Shown here piece after piece: positions 38,401 to 53,400 of a stretch of DNA of 64,000 nt; positions within the stretch are counted from its first letter, which is position 1; each line of letters begins with the position of its first letter. Position numbers and translations under genes: made by a program. The stretch comes from Stercorarius parasiticus (Eukaryota; Chordata; Aves; Charadriiformes; Stercorariidae): positions 489,182 through 553,181 of the forward strand of contig VWZL01002212.1 of assembly GCA_013396915.1 (NCBI GenBank). Direction: 5' to 3'. The notes below the pieces were generated by a model. It searched no databases and was not told the origin of the DNA. It saw only the letters and a program-made list of their open reading frames with translations.

Positions 38401-41400
38401 TGGCAGAAAAGCTCTTCATGGAAGTCAGTAATGTTTTAAGAAATCTCTGATGAGCATATTATCATAGAATAATTTGGGTTGGAAGGGACCTTTGAAGGTG
38501 ACCTAGTCCAACTCCACTGCAATGAACAGGGATCAGGTTAGAGCTAGAACAACTAGATCGGGTTGCTCAGAGCCCCATCCAACATGATCCTGAATGTCTC
38601 CAGGGATGGGGCATCTACCACCTACCTCTCTGGGCAACCTGTTCCAGTGTTTCACCACACTCATCATAAAAAATTTCTTCCTTATTATCTAGTCTAAATC
38701 TGCCCTCTTTTAGTTTGAAACCATTACCCCTTGTCCTATCGAACAGTCCTTGCTAAAAAGTTTGTCCTCATCTTTCTTATAAGCCCCCTTTAAGTACTGT
38801 AAGGCTGCAATAAGGTCTCCCTGGAGCCTTCTCTTATCCAGGCTGAACAACCCCAACTCTCTCAGCCTGTCCTCAAAGGAGAGGTGCTCCAGCCCTCTGA
38901 GCATCTTTGTGGCCCTTCTCTGGACTCAATCTAACAGGTATTAAAAGTATAAAGTAAGATTTTTCCAAAGGCTTGTAACTTCATTAAATTCAGGTTGATT
39001 TTCATGAGCATATAAAAATGCACATGCCTCTGACAGAAAGAAGGATTTCCCCATTCCACAATACTTTGAGAAAGAACATGAATTATGTCATCTCAAAGAA
39101 ATGGTCATTTTTTAAGATTGTCTTATTACACTGGTCCTTAGCTTTATTCTTGAGGATTGTGTTGGCAAAAAAATTGGTCAATGTTTGGGAAAGTTAAAGA
39201 AAACAGGTTAATAAACTTGTAAATTTAATTACCAGTATTATTGCTAGGCTTACTTAGTTTATATTTATTTCCATTCAATCATAAAAGGTCCACACTGATG
39301 AATATTAATTTATAAAACAAGTTACTATTTAAAGATACTGATTTAATTAGAGAATCTCTATGGGACAATGATTTCATTTAAAGCATTTCAGGATGGCACA
39401 TATGAGCAGCAGGTCGAATGAAAGATGCATACTTGAGGTTAAATTATGTCTCCTTGTGTTTTATTATCTGATACAGCATTTTTATCTGCTTGAAAATTTA
39501 GCCATTATAATAAACTCAAAGCTACACACTTCCAACAGACGCTTAAATTACACTGAATTCTTAAGTTTCAAATCTTGGCTGACAGAATGAAGTTTTGGAG
39601 AACTTGTGATGACAGGCAACCAGGCACTTCAGAACAATTCTGAGCAATTCTGCTCAAACAAATATTCAAGTTGATACACTATACAGACACACTTACAACG
39701 GATAAAGCAGAACAGTTTTGAAAATAAGAACAAAAAATTAAATGGTTGCAGGCTTAGAGATGGCTTCTTGAAGTTTCATCTATTCACAAATGACCCAAAG
39801 GAAATCCAAATTAAAGGATATCAGGGTTCAATTTTAAAGGAATCTATGAATGAAAAATTATGATGGTTTTTTAGAAAAAGTAGGCCTTTAGCAATGCATT
39901 TAAGAACAGTTGTGTAAAGCCTTCAGGCTCAAATATTTACTGTACGTAACAGCTGAACTGTAAAAATTGTGCATGTCAGATGCATATTCCTCATTTCATG
40001 CAACCCTTGCCTGCAGGTCCCTACAACAGTCTCAGTTCCAACTTCAGATTCCACATGTGCAACTCATCTTTCTAAAGCTAATGCTGTGCGTGCCGAACCA
40101 CAAAAACGTGGACTTTGATGTTCATTATTTAAGAGACAAATGGACATCTGAAAGTATGAAATTCTGTAAAGCCAAGACTGCACGTAACTATTTTGAAGAC
40201 GAAAAGTGAGTCTCAGAATGAAAGTAACACTGCACGTCACTAGGCAGGGGATTTACCTACAGCTAGCCAAGAGACAAGTGTTTCAGATCCTTTTCTTTTG
40301 TCAAAGACTTATCTACATAAAGTAGAAGCATGAGACCCAATTTTACTGGAGCAAGGCTAAGTACTAGTAGTAGTCTAATCCAAGCAGCAGAGAGCTTAAA
40401 GCAGGCTAACACATATAGCTTTTGCAACTGCAGTGCAGAGCCACTCAGTGTTAACCTGTGAGCAAGAAAGAAAATGAATGAGAAATGTTTGAATCAAAAG
40501 TGTTTTATTGACCCGAGACTGGCTATTAGCTATATTTAAAGTGAAATAAATAAAAGTAATACAGATAGAGGACCTCAGCTTTCTGCTGCAGGTGAGTCCA
40601 AGCTGTTGACCTTCTTCATTTAAGTTATCTATCAGTGCAGGTCCATCTGTGCAAAACTGGTCTTGGACATTTTGAACAAGCTCTTCAGACTAATTTTTTT
40701 ATTATTATTATTTATTTCTGTCTTTTATTTTCTCAGTTCACAAAAGAACCTATCCAACCTGAAGAAACAGCTGTGAAGGACAACCACCTTACAATTCCAG
40801 AACAGTCTTACCTGAAGAGTATGAAGCTATTTCTTAAAGAGATTTTTAAGGAATGGTTCTCAAAATAAGCCAAGAAATGCCAGGGGGTCATCCAATGTGT
40901 ACACAGTCTAATAAATTTTATCAGCTAGACAATTTAATATTACACTTGTCAACTCATTCTCACAATCTCATTAAGTAGGTTGAAACATCCATTTCAGAAA
41001 CATGGATTCTAAAGAAGAGGATTTAGTTACAGCTCAAAGATAAATATTCACTAGCCTGATTTGCTTTAACGGTAGTGGAAAGTGCTTAGTGTCACTTGAG
41101 AATTGAAACTATAGTTTACGTGACTAATGAGAATAATTATGTGTGTAAGACAAACTGTTGATATGCTGCACAGTAAACTTTGTTTTTCTTTCCTTTCGTG
41201 AGTGTGAAATAGATACTTCAAATGCAGTGTTCAGTGATGGGGATGGGAGTGTGAGAAAGGTAATGTTGGAAAGGGAGAACTACACAAGTATGTCCTGTGG
41301 GAATGTCTCTAATGAAAACTCTACCATGCATGAAGCAAGCAAACAACCGCACCCCTTATACAACCAACAAGAAAGGAGCAGAATCTTAATTTCCTAACAA

Positions 41401-44400
41401 TGCACAGATACAAGTTCTATCATTTAAAAAAAACAAAACAGTGGCCTCTAGCCCTAGTGTTAAAATATTATGATGAGAAAATTTTGCATAAGGTAAGCAA
41501 CACCAGCACAGAGCAATTACAAGAAAAAAATCACAATGTAAAAGTCTCTTATCAAACAACCAACTTCAGACAGCAAATTTGGCACAGCCACTCTTTTTTG
41601 GCATTATTTACCCAAATCTGAATTGCTCAAATGGGTAGTTTTATTTTATAATAAAAAGGGTGTAAAAAGAGGTTGTCAGGGCAGAAATTAGGAGCAAACA
41701 GAGAAGAAAAAGTCTAGAGAGAAAGCAGAACATAGACCAAGTAAACAACATTAAAAAGAACAAGGAAAGACATTTACAGTGTTTTTCCTGAAGTTTTCTT
41801 TCCCATTATGAACTATTTTCCTCCCAAAAGCCTACAGCTTGCAATAACCCCACTAATGCACATTCTTCTGTGATCTACTGATAAAAGAAAACATGTATCA
41901 GAGGTTAGCAATCATTTCTATCTAAAATGTCTTAGCTTTTTAAAGCATCTTTCATCCATCCAAGCCACCTGCACTTCATTAAAAAGGTCTTTAAAGTTAT
42001 TATCCTGGTTTATACAGAAGCTCCAAGAGTACCTGTGGGGTTTTCTGTTTTGTATGTGCATATTTCTATCCAGTTGTGCAGTGACCTTGGAAAACCACAT
42101 CATCAGGAGAACATAGTAAGTTAAATGTTATTAAAGTAATTTTGTACTAAGATATTTACAAATGAAATCATGAGTAATTCAGTAAACATGTTACAGAGGA
42201 AAAATGCAAGTAATGTAAAAAATTCTTTCCATTTTCACCCAATTTTTATTAAATGTGTAATTTTGGAATGGAGTGGAACACAGGGAAGAACCACTGTTGG
42301 CAAAGAACAGCATTTCAGATATTCCTCATAAAGATTCTAATGACTGAGATTTCTGACTAATCAGTAGGCAGTAATAAAACACCTAAACAGTTAGTTACTC
42401 TTCTTCATCAGTTCCTTTACTGTACTTGTTGAAAAAATTATACAAAGTAGTAAATCACCTCAATTCCCTGTTCTGCCACGTGCTTTTTGCATGTCAGTAC
42501 GCAAGTCACTTAGGTACATTTTCATCAGGTACATTACCCTGGGGTTTTTTTGTGTAACAGACACTCCAAATTTCTCTCTTACTCATACAAAACCCACTCT
42601 CACAAAACTTGATACTATTTTAAATTTGTATCAAAGGTTCCAGAGAAAAACTCTGGCTGTATTTCCATTTGTACACGTTAAAATAAGAACCTAAAATCTT
42701 TTAACATGTTGTTTTTCCTTACAATACCTCAGGAAAGCAGGGAAGTACACGGGTCTTATCTAATTTGATGTCCAAATTGCAAAATAATTACATCTGTCTC
42801 ATTCCACTGGTGAGCTGCGTAAAAATCCTTGAGAAAACAAGACCAGGTAAAACCAGCAAAAGAACCCCTCCCCACAGTCATTCATGTGTAGGTTGAAATC
42901 TGCAACTGTGTAGGGCATATTTCATTATGTTTCCAGATCAATTGAACTTCGGAGGAGAAAGTTCATTGTGCAACATGGCAAAAGCTGCGTGATGTAGCAC
43001 AGGAGCATGGTGGGTACTCAAATATCGCAAGAAAAAGTATTGTTAAACACACGTGTGCCATGAAAAAGTGGGCAGCATGCTTTAACAAATAAGTCTGTAT
43101 ACAGCAGTGTAAGAGAAAGCTTTTCTGCCATTAAACATTTTGCAGGCTGTGTAGAACATGTCTCCTCCAGAAATTGTTTTCATTCAAGTTTGGGCCTCGC
43201 AGTTGTCAGAATTGCTCAGCATCCCTCCCTCCCACTGCAGCACGGAGAGCCTGCCTGCTGTCCCTCACAACAGTTCACCTATGCTTTTCACTAATAGCTT
43301 TGTTTTTATTGGAGCTGTAATGAAATACAGCGTTTTCCAGCAAATTTCTCCTGCTGAAACGGGCACTCACACGCAGAAAACAAATTTGCTCTAAATCTTA
43401 AATCACATAATACAATTATGATTTCTTTAATTAACAAATACGTATTTAAATGCTTAGTCTTTATCAATTACATTGAAAAATGCAAATCTGGAGTTTGTGT
43501 TCAGCATTTTATAACTGAAGATATCTCAAACCTAGATGACACATCTCGGTCTTTATTACTTTTGGTATTTTTAAGAGTAGCTTCTGTAAAGTCTCTCGCT
43601 CTTTTTGTCATTACCTAACTGGATGTTAGCTATTCAGACACCAGAAGACAATAAATACTTATAGGTAATCCAAAATTGAAGTTCAAGTACTCAGGATTAT
43701 TCTACTACAGCCCACATACGGAATTACCCTCAGAAACCTACGAATTATTGCTTACCATTTAACAGCAGTATAAAGGTAAAAGCTACAGCTGCTATTGGCT
43801 GTGTACAATTTTTCTGATCACTTTCCATGAAAAGAACATTAATTTTCCACTGACTACAGTGACTGTTATCCAGAATATCTTCAAGGATCTGGGGCTAGGA
43901 TATTTACCAAGTTGTACTTGCATATATAGAGCGCAAAGAACACGAATGGAATAAATTAGATGTTCCAAGTCAGGACAGTGACAGCTTCTTTATCATGAAT
44001 CAAAAGATTTGGGGGAAAAAAAAGCTAATAATCATTTTATGTTTTGTATATACATCAAAACAAAAATTTTCAACTACCTGCCTTGAAAGCAGTTGCTTGA
44101 TCCCTTGGAGGCCAATCTTAGTAACACTGATTAGCCCAATAATAAAGCAGTACCCTTCTAGGACTCTAGCATTAGCACTAGGTGTAACAGTTCTACTAGA
44201 GTGTGGGTTGGGAATAAAGGAAGACCTTGGTGTTCCACAAGACCGGCCTGGATTCTTCTCTCTGCATAAGGCAGAAGACACTAATCAACCAGGAGGCAAT
44301 AACAAAGAAGTTTCAAGATGCTTCTTTCTAGAAATGCTGAGAACATGGGTACAAATGGGCTGCAGAAGAAACAACCCATTACATTTTCAATGCCATTGGG

Positions 44401-47400
44401 ATGATTTTCTTACAGGCATTGACAATCCATATAAATTACAGGTGAGGAGCTAGCCAGGAAAACAAAGGAGTAGTGGTTTAAGGATTACTTTCTGGAGGAT
44501 AGCCTAGTCACATTAAATTTCTTGCTGCTGTCTGTGTTCTAAGACAGCACTATGGCACAAGAAGAAACCCAGTAAATCAGGAATTATTAGTTCTTGAGAG
44601 GAAAATGTTCATGCAGGTTCTCCAGAACCAAACCAGCATGTACTGACTGCACTTCCCACTTTGGGTTTGCACCTGCATCACTGTTTGTGCTTTCTTCCAC
44701 AATCTTTCAGCATTAGGATAAAAAGGCTTTGAGATAACATTGCTGAGCAAGAACACCCAATTTCTTCCACAGATAATATTATAAATAGGGACTTTCCACT
44801 CCTACATCTTCAGGTAATTCCATAGCTAAGCACAGCAATTGTGTTTTGGTCAAGAGAGCAAATTAGTAGGTATACACACAGACAGAATTTAATTCTTTTT
44901 ACAGAGGTTGCATCTAGTACCATCCTATCCCAAATGATGTGTTTCTCTATTGGAAATGGCACTCAATTCACTACGTGACCTGTGACAGCAAGCACAAGAA
45001 ATGTCTGGCTTTCAACATGGCGTGCTAAATTGTTTTGCTTAACAGTCAGTGTATGCAACACTAATGACAGTGGTACAGCTTCTAGATCTAAATAATTTAA
45101 AACTAAAGGTTGTTTAACGTACCACTGGTTTAAAAAAACAACAGCAGCAACAAAAATCACCACCAAAACAAAAAAAATATGTTTTCCTAGGGCAGAAGGC
45201 AGAAAATAGGGAAAAGAGGAAAACATGATTTACTGACACCCATGCAGTACCTGTTGCTTACATTGGTTATTATGGAATCATAGACGAGTGAGACTGAAAA
45301 TATATGACTGGAAGGTACGCATCAAATATCAGTTTAACTAAACCCCTGATTTTTTTCTGGATGCCAGATGATTATCAGTATCTGGGAGGCCAAATACTCC
45401 ACAATAAAATGATGTCACAGCTCATTCAATTTATCTATCAAATATTCCAACCTTATAAATGAGCCACCACCTTTCGACTACAGTTCACTACGTCTGACGG
45501 ATGTCAATTATCTCCATCGGAAAACAGGTAACTTAAAATGGGAGATTTTATGATACTTCTAGAATACATCTAGAATTTACCAGGTTTCACCTTGACACTG
45601 AACTCTTAGGCAACGAATAGCACCAGATTCAGCTTCACTGCTGAGTCTTGACGTGTGGGATAGCAAAGACCAGGTGGAGGGAGGGAACGGAAGAGGAGAT
45701 TCTACAGGAATGCAATGTTCTCTGTGTTTTCTTAGTGACCATGGTTTGAGAAGAAAGCAGAGTAAGTGATAGAGCAGAAAGGAAAAATAAAGTGATGGGT
45801 CAGATTACAAATAATGAATTGGGATGTGACGCAGGAAAGGACTGATTTCCTATATCCTGCCTTTGCAGAATCATTACTCCTACTCTGGTAGTTACTAGCA
45901 ACCTAGAAATAAATTACATTAAAACTCTGTGTGTTTGAAACATTGCCAAGTGTAACATTTGGGGGAGTTACGCCGCCTGCTCAGTCTTCTGCCTTCTACC
46001 ATCTTCATGATCAAAGGGCTCACATTTATTGAGATCAGGACAGCTCTGAGGCTTGTTTTCAAAAAAGTTATAAGGAGCTCAGCGCTCCACATAAAATCCA
46101 AGAACTTGTTTACAGGCACAACTCTGGAATAAACAATGTTGTCCCTCTACCTCCTTTGCTGGCTGATGAATGAAGTATTTGAGCCAGAGTAAAATGAACC
46201 TTATCTGAATGACTTAAAAAAACCAAAAACAACAAAGGATGAAAATAAATACATAATTAGGAATGGAAAGACATTTGAGGAACTAGAGCAAAGTAAGTAT
46301 CTACTCGATCTCTACCACAGTCAGATGTAAATGTTGCTTCTCCAGCCTTCACATTGTTTTATTGCTATTTTTGACACATTGTTAACATGCTATTTTGAGA
46401 AATGACTTCAAAACAAAAATCTTTTGAACAGTGGAACCCAAAGCTCAAATGCTTATCTCCAACATTCAATTCTATGTCTTTCAAAACTCAACTCGCTCTC
46501 CCTCTTGCAATGTAATAACAAAGCAGCACTACACATTTCCTACCCCCAAACTCTGCATGAAGCAGAGCTTTAAAACCATTGCCTGTGCTGACTGCAAAAC
46601 TAAATCTCAACATCTCGTTTACAGGGCCTCAAAGATGGATTAGCATACAAAAGTCTGGTTTGGATGCATGGGGAGGAAAAAAAACCTCAAAACACAGAGG
46701 GAAGCGTTTAACTTGCAGGCAGGTCAAAGGCTTAATTTTTCAGTGATTCCTATCTATTTGTTAACACTGGCCTACGCTTAAAGACTCACAGAACAGCTTC
46801 AAATACTTCATGACTTGTGCTAAATCACAAAACAATGATTAATAAGTATTCCAGCCCTCTGGTGCACATCTACTATACCTCCTACAACTGTTTTAAAAAG
46901 CATGTAGCGTTCTTCCTACTTCTCAGCTTCCTCCTTCACCCCCACTTACAAGTGATGTGCATGCTATGGGAAACCAACCCAGCTATGGAGAGAGAACTGA
47001 TCTCTTTTGCAACGAGAAACCAGTTTGATTCAGGGAGATAAGGCTGGGGCCAGATAATGCTGTTAACAGTCATTTATCTCCTCAGAGTCCTTATTTTGTC
47101 CACTAATAAAAATGTAAAACATATTTGTCTCTTACATTCACTAAATTTTCTGCCTAAAAAGTCACAGTACATTCCTCTCCTGCCTATGCCTCTCAAAAAT
47201 ACCATTCTCACTGGCTTAAAAGAAGTGTGGGTTTTTTTAATTTGGTAGTGTAAAGTGTGGAGAAACAAGTAAACTAAAATTTCTTTTTGACACTTAGACA
47301 ACAAAGCATTCCAACTATCCCCATTTAAATATGTACTATCCCATTTCAAATACTGAAGCTCTTCTTCAATTTGCAAAAGTTATGACAGCAGATTTTTCTT

Positions 47401-50400
47401 CATTTTCTTGACGGAGCAGTGTACTTTTTTGGATAACTGTGCAAAAAGGTTTTTTTTTTAATCAATATGAATTCATAATATATTTCTAAGATACCAAACC
47501 ACTGAGAATTTAGAATCTGATGGGAGGTTAATTTCACAGATGAAGAAAATTAAACAGAAAGGTGCTTTGTGAAAACCAAACAAGAATTTAATCTAATAGT
47601 GAATCAGGCAAGAAAATAAATCAGCTAGTGATGTTGGAGAGAGCAGCTCAAAACACTGGCTCTTCAGACTACTACTTTCAGAGAAATACTTTTTCAATCC
47701 TGTTATCACACGGAAGTATTTTACACCCTCAACAGTATGATTTATTCAAGATCAGGCAGCACAGTGCGAAAAGGATGTTCAGTGAATGGTGATGCTATTT
47801 GATTCACATAAAGGAACAGCTAAATGTCCTACCTCCATCCCACAACTAGCCCAATTCTTCTGTCCCACAGTAACTCCCACGCAGTGTGCTCCCTCCAACT
47901 CTCCCCTCCCCATCCCAATATCCCTTGACATCTTCTACATTGCCCAACTACTGTTTTGGCAAAGAACAGCAGAGGTCATGACTGGTTCCACACTACACAG
48001 GCTGACTAGATAGCAGAACGAGGGGAGAAGAGCTACTGAAGCATTCCTTTGGGCCTCTCTTCTATCCACTTATTCACAAAACTAATTTTACCAAACTTTT
48101 AAGGAACTAAATTATTTATGATTGTTTCCCCGTCAAGTGAAAGAAGAATTGATAGACTGGCAGCATGACTGCAACAGTCTAGATTTCTCTCCCGAGAAAT
48201 CAGACTAGCACAATATCTATAAGCCTGCTGTAATAGCAATTCACTCTCCCCTTTTCCACCAGTCACTGCCAGTAGTAGCTGAGAAGTGCTATAAATATGT
48301 TTTGCCCTCTCTAATCAAGTCAACTTAATGCAGAGATATATCTTCATACTAATTTAGTAGAATGAAATTCTAAGACGACAGAGTTCATTTACAGGATTTA
48401 TACATCCAGTTGTTTTCCCTGCATTCTGTTTCTCCTTATTTCAATCATCCTAAGTCCACAGCATTTCAGATTTTGGCAGTGGAAAAATCTTTACCAACAA
48501 CTCCAAAGTAGACCAATCCAGTATTCTTTTACTTTTGGCAGAAATGAAAATCATAACTGCTTCAGCCTGAATGCAGAAATAAATGTACTCTGGCCATTCC
48601 TTTCATCTAGAATTAAATTTTAAGGCAAGTATAAGGACCACTTTACACCCTTACTGGGTGATGATGAGAACTCCTATGACAAATAACTTCTTCCATTTCT
48701 CCCTTTCCACAGCTAAGAAACTAATTCTCACCACAGATGCGGAATACATTGTTTCCTCACTGCTGCTGAAATAGCTCTTCCAATTGCTCTCTTACTTTTC
48801 CATTACACACGCACTCCCCCAGAGTAACTAATGTGTACAGCTTCAAGAGACAGTCAGTAACGAGCACTGGAGTTTCCACATTGTCCTCAACCATGTTATA
48901 ATTCATAGCTTCCCAGTCCTTCCCCCCTGCAGACATCTGTACCATGCCCCCTCAATCAGGGAAATCTAGGTATGAAGAAAATAATCCAGCTTCTAAAACA
49001 ACACATTTTGAAATAAGGTGCTAGGGGGAAAAAAAAAAAGAGTTTGTGTGTGTGTAAACATATACACGATCATAAATCTAATCCTCCAATTCCAGCCAAA
49101 GCAAGAATGAATACTTCTAACCAGGTAGCTGTAGCAACATGTAAAAGCCCTGCAGTTCTCTTCCTCCCATTCTCTCCTCAGCATTTTGATTCAGAGCACG
49201 CACACTGTATGTGTGTGTGTTTCAGTATAGAGCTAAGCCTTCCAGATTGGCTTCTCCAATAAAAAAAGGCTACCATTATTCTTGGGCATTAATTTTCAGA
49301 ATCAGGCCAGTATTAATTGAACTACAGTTAGTACTAGGTGAAAAGAAACATTCTTCAAAACTCTGCATTTCACCTGCATGCTTCAACAGAAAGATAATGA
49401 GCATTTTAAGAACTGGATTTTTGAGCAACAGCCCAGCTAAGAGAAGCATTATTTTCCCTAAGAGTTTTCACGTTTTCTCAGCTGGGGCTCTACTGCTCCA
49501 TGAAGTGGCCTACTATTCTTAGAGCTCTTTAATAACCAGGAGTAGCCAATTTTATAAAATTTTGTTTTTTGAAGTAAAATTCCCCACATTTACTATCCTG
49601 CTTCAACATTGGTGTGTGATGTTTTTGATCTATAAAATTCAGATTCACTTGAAGTCCTACTGAACAGTATTTCTGCCCTCTACATTTAGCCTTAGCTGAA
49701 AAAAAGAACTGGAAAAAAGATACGGAAGTTACTAACTTCCACGATCTGCTGCTTAAGCAGAGGTTACTTTAAAAAAGCGCACTGGAGAGCAACTGGTTGA
49801 CACAAAGACCTCGCTACCATGATGTGTTAAAACTCTACCTCTTGGCTAGTGTTTGTCTACTTACTTGCACCTTTATTAAGAACTTGATGGAAAATTTGTA
49901 ATTAACAAAAAAGTTGAAGGTGTCCTTCAGATCATCAGTAGGTATTTGAAAAGAGCCTACAGACCATAAAAGACATCTGAAATGGTCACAATAAACCCTG
50001 TGAGTAGTTTAGTTGTATCACTACATAAGATCATAATGAATTTAAACTAGCAAAACAAAATAGTTTCGGTGCCTGATTAAAGCAGCTCAACTATGAACTC
50101 ATTCATTTTAATCCATATGAACTCAAATCGTTTTGATTTGACAACCAAATTATTAAAACTAAAGTCATCCTTATCTCAGTCATACAAGTTTCATATGAAT
50201 TCTTCAATGTTCTTTTTATTTTCAGTGATGTTTTACCCATAACTGATGGACTTAGTAATAGATGAATTTCTATTCAAGCTCTGGGCTTCAAAAAGAACAA
50301 ACCAAAAGAACAAACAAACCTTGTAAATTGAACTGTCCTTACATACCACAAAATGTTGAAGTATTCTGAAACAATATTTCACTCCTAATACAACTTTTTT

Positions 50401-53400
50401 TTTTAAATGCAAAGTTTTTTGTCATAGACATCACCTATCCTTACTAATTAGTTTGTGCCAGTTAACATTTCTTCCAGTAACAACTTTACTTTCCCCTACG
50501 CTGACATTAAAATACAACTAATAACAAAAGTTAATTTATTATTTCATTAACAGGCTCTAAAAATATTTGCCGCCTCAGACTATTACAGAAGCAGACGAAT
50601 TATTTTCCTATGTGTATGCAAGGACACTGGTAAATATGAGCACTTTGCCCACGACCTACAGTAAATACACTGGATGCAAATCTTCTTTAAATGCTGCCTC
50701 ATAAACAGCTAGTTGTTGTCCACTTGTAGGCTGTTTCCTTGCTGTGCACATTCAAATTCTTCAAAAAGGTACCAGCCCAGTCCACAAATGCATGAGCGTT
50801 TCCATCAGATACGTTCTGCATCAGATCTTACACATATCGCTTTTTCTAACACTATGCTGGTTCCAAGTGGAAACATCAGAAGTTTGTAACTGAGACAGAA
50901 AGAAATCTGCTTTGTGTTGTTTCAGCAAGGCTGAGAGAAAAAGCACTCTCCTTTCTTGTCAGAGATTCCTAGAAGCGCTTCTTGTCAGCCCTTCCAACCA
51001 ACCAGACAAATCATTATCAGAAACACAGCAAAAAATCTAACTACAGGTGTAGGTTATAGTAAAGAGTAACTTGAGTGTGGTGCTTCCTTCTAACTTCATA
51101 TAGAAGCCTGCTAGACCAAAGAATTTACTATAAAGTTTCTAGATGTTAATGACGGCAGAAAAATTTTCCAAGTGTATCTTTTGAGTATCAGCCTAATGAC
51201 ACAGGCTTTAATTAGGACACAATTTAAAAAGAACATTAAAGAGCATGGCATTTGAGTCGAACACAATTATCTTCAAATACACATGGGCTTACTTTCCTGG
51301 TAAACGAAACTACCGAAGAATTAGTTAAAGCAACAGATTTCTACTGTTTGTTTATACAGTCATCCCAAATTGTGGAGCAAAGCTTTCTGGCAGCTCCCCT
51401 TCCATCCACAACATTGTTTCTTTTCCCAAACTAGATTACAAATGTCTCCTTTGTAACTGAAACTGAGTGAGAAAGCCCCATGTCTAGTTTGTGTAGTTTC
51501 ATTTTTGCATTGAGTTTTCTCCAACACAACTGCCTCTTACTCCAGTGTAGTCTTATGTTCCTATTTAGAGGTTACAGTTGCTTCAACAAATACCAATTTC
51601 AAAGGCAAGTTTCTAGTTGCAGCAGGGATACAAGCAGGGTTTACAGTTCGGCTGACTTTGTATTCACAATAAAGATTAAAAAATATCTTCTTAAAATTTA
51701 ACAGGTCTAGCAGCAGAAACATCAGAATTTAAAAAGTCTGAAAAGCAACAATATTACTGTGGGAAATTAAGCTTGTAGCAAAGGTGTAGTCTTAACTTGA
51801 AAAATTACTTTGCTACTACTGACATAAATAGGTGCTCTAGTTCAGTATTTCTTACATCCAGTGTGCTTTTTCTTCCATCAAACATCTGATCAAAGCAATG
51901 GGAACATCTGCTGCAGAAAGCACCCAAGTCACTTGCCAATCTACAGCTGTTCTTCAAAAACTTAACAATAAGTTCTAAAGCACCGATTATTCCATCTTCA
52001 ATTTCCCATCCTCTCAGATGCTTGTTTGCACAAAAACCGAGTCCATTACATACCTGCAAAACTTGTTCTTCTGAGGATGACAGAAATAGATCCATTCATT
52101 TTGGTTAACAGTATCAAGTTTTTGGCTTGCAACAGCCCAGAACGTTCTGTCTAAAACCCAGGAACAGCAAGTCCTACCTAGATAAAACCAGTATCTTTTC
52201 TCAGTGTTTTTATAACAAGGCATTGAAAAGGTACCTCAAGGGTATTAGATTAAAGTACCTGCCATCTTGTATTCCCTTCCCTCTTTTTTTTTTTTCCCCT
52301 CCCTTCCAAATAAAAAGTAACAGGTAAGCTGCAGAATGAAGGTTAAAAAACCCCCACTCTTCACAAATAATAAGGGTGAAATTGGTAAAAAGTTTTACAA
52401 ATAGAAAAGTTGCAATATTTTCATTACCCTGTTTCAAAAATGGGCCATCTTCAATGTGACAAGCAATGCTTTAAAGCACGATGAACTAAAGCAAAAGGTT
52501 ATCCTTACTTTACAACGATGAGCAAAGTAAAACCTACAACCTGCCTGATCTGCTAGACAAGCCAGGATTTATACTCAAGTATCTAGTAATTCAATTTAGA
52601 AAATGGGAGTCTTCAAGTGTTCCTGTTGCTCTGAATGACAACGTAGAGCTCTGAAGTCTAACACTTTCAGGTACAGACTGAGAAACTATGTACCATGGTA
52701 TCTGAGGCTGCAGTTAAGTCATAATATAAAAAAAAAGGGGGTATTGATTGGTCAAGTACAGAGAGGTTATAAGCTTCTTCTAAGAAAGGGAGCAAATAAG
52801 CATTATTCTTATAAAATGGGTACATCACAGAGGAACAAAATGCACTGACTGCTTGACTTTGCTTTGCTGCGCTTGACATAAGGGCTGCCATTCTCCACTC
52901 TAGTCCAGCAAACTACCTCTAAGTAACTTAACCAACAGAACTGTATCTCCCATCGCTTTTTGGCACTGAAAAAATGCTCATGGAAACAAAGAACAACTAC
53001 ATTTAAAAGATAGGTTAGCAACCTGTAAGCACGATGAGCAAGTATACTTCTATTGCAGGTAAGAGACACAACCTGTGTCTCATTTTAAATGTTCCCTCAC
53101 ATTCTTTAACTTCTAATCTAATAACCCTTAAGAGGTAAGTATTGCAGTTACTGCTTAATTCTCCTCAGTCATCTTCAGGTAGATAATCCAAATTAATGAG
53201 CTTACTGAAGTTTGGCTGGGTTTGGTGTTTTTGCTTCATGTTTGTGTTTTGGGGTTTTTTGTTTGTTTGTTTGTTTTTCTTTGGGAGGGGGAGTGTAGGT
53301 TTTGTTATTTTTCTTAAAAAACAAAAGAAACAAAATCCCCAGTGACTATATTCACTAAAGGACTTGCATTGTGCAACTCATCATTAAGATCAATAAAGCA

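Noticed and set aside
43995..44453. 152-codon ATG frame on the + strand
   Set aside because: No recognisable motif, no consistent splice or poly(A) context, and a frame on the opposite strand overlaps it. A frame of this length is not surprising across 64 kb in six frames.
45270..45420. Possible further CR1 tail (GGAATCATAGA-like start)
   Set aside because: Only the first dozen bases resemble the CR1 end; the rest does not follow the consensus closely enough to support a call.
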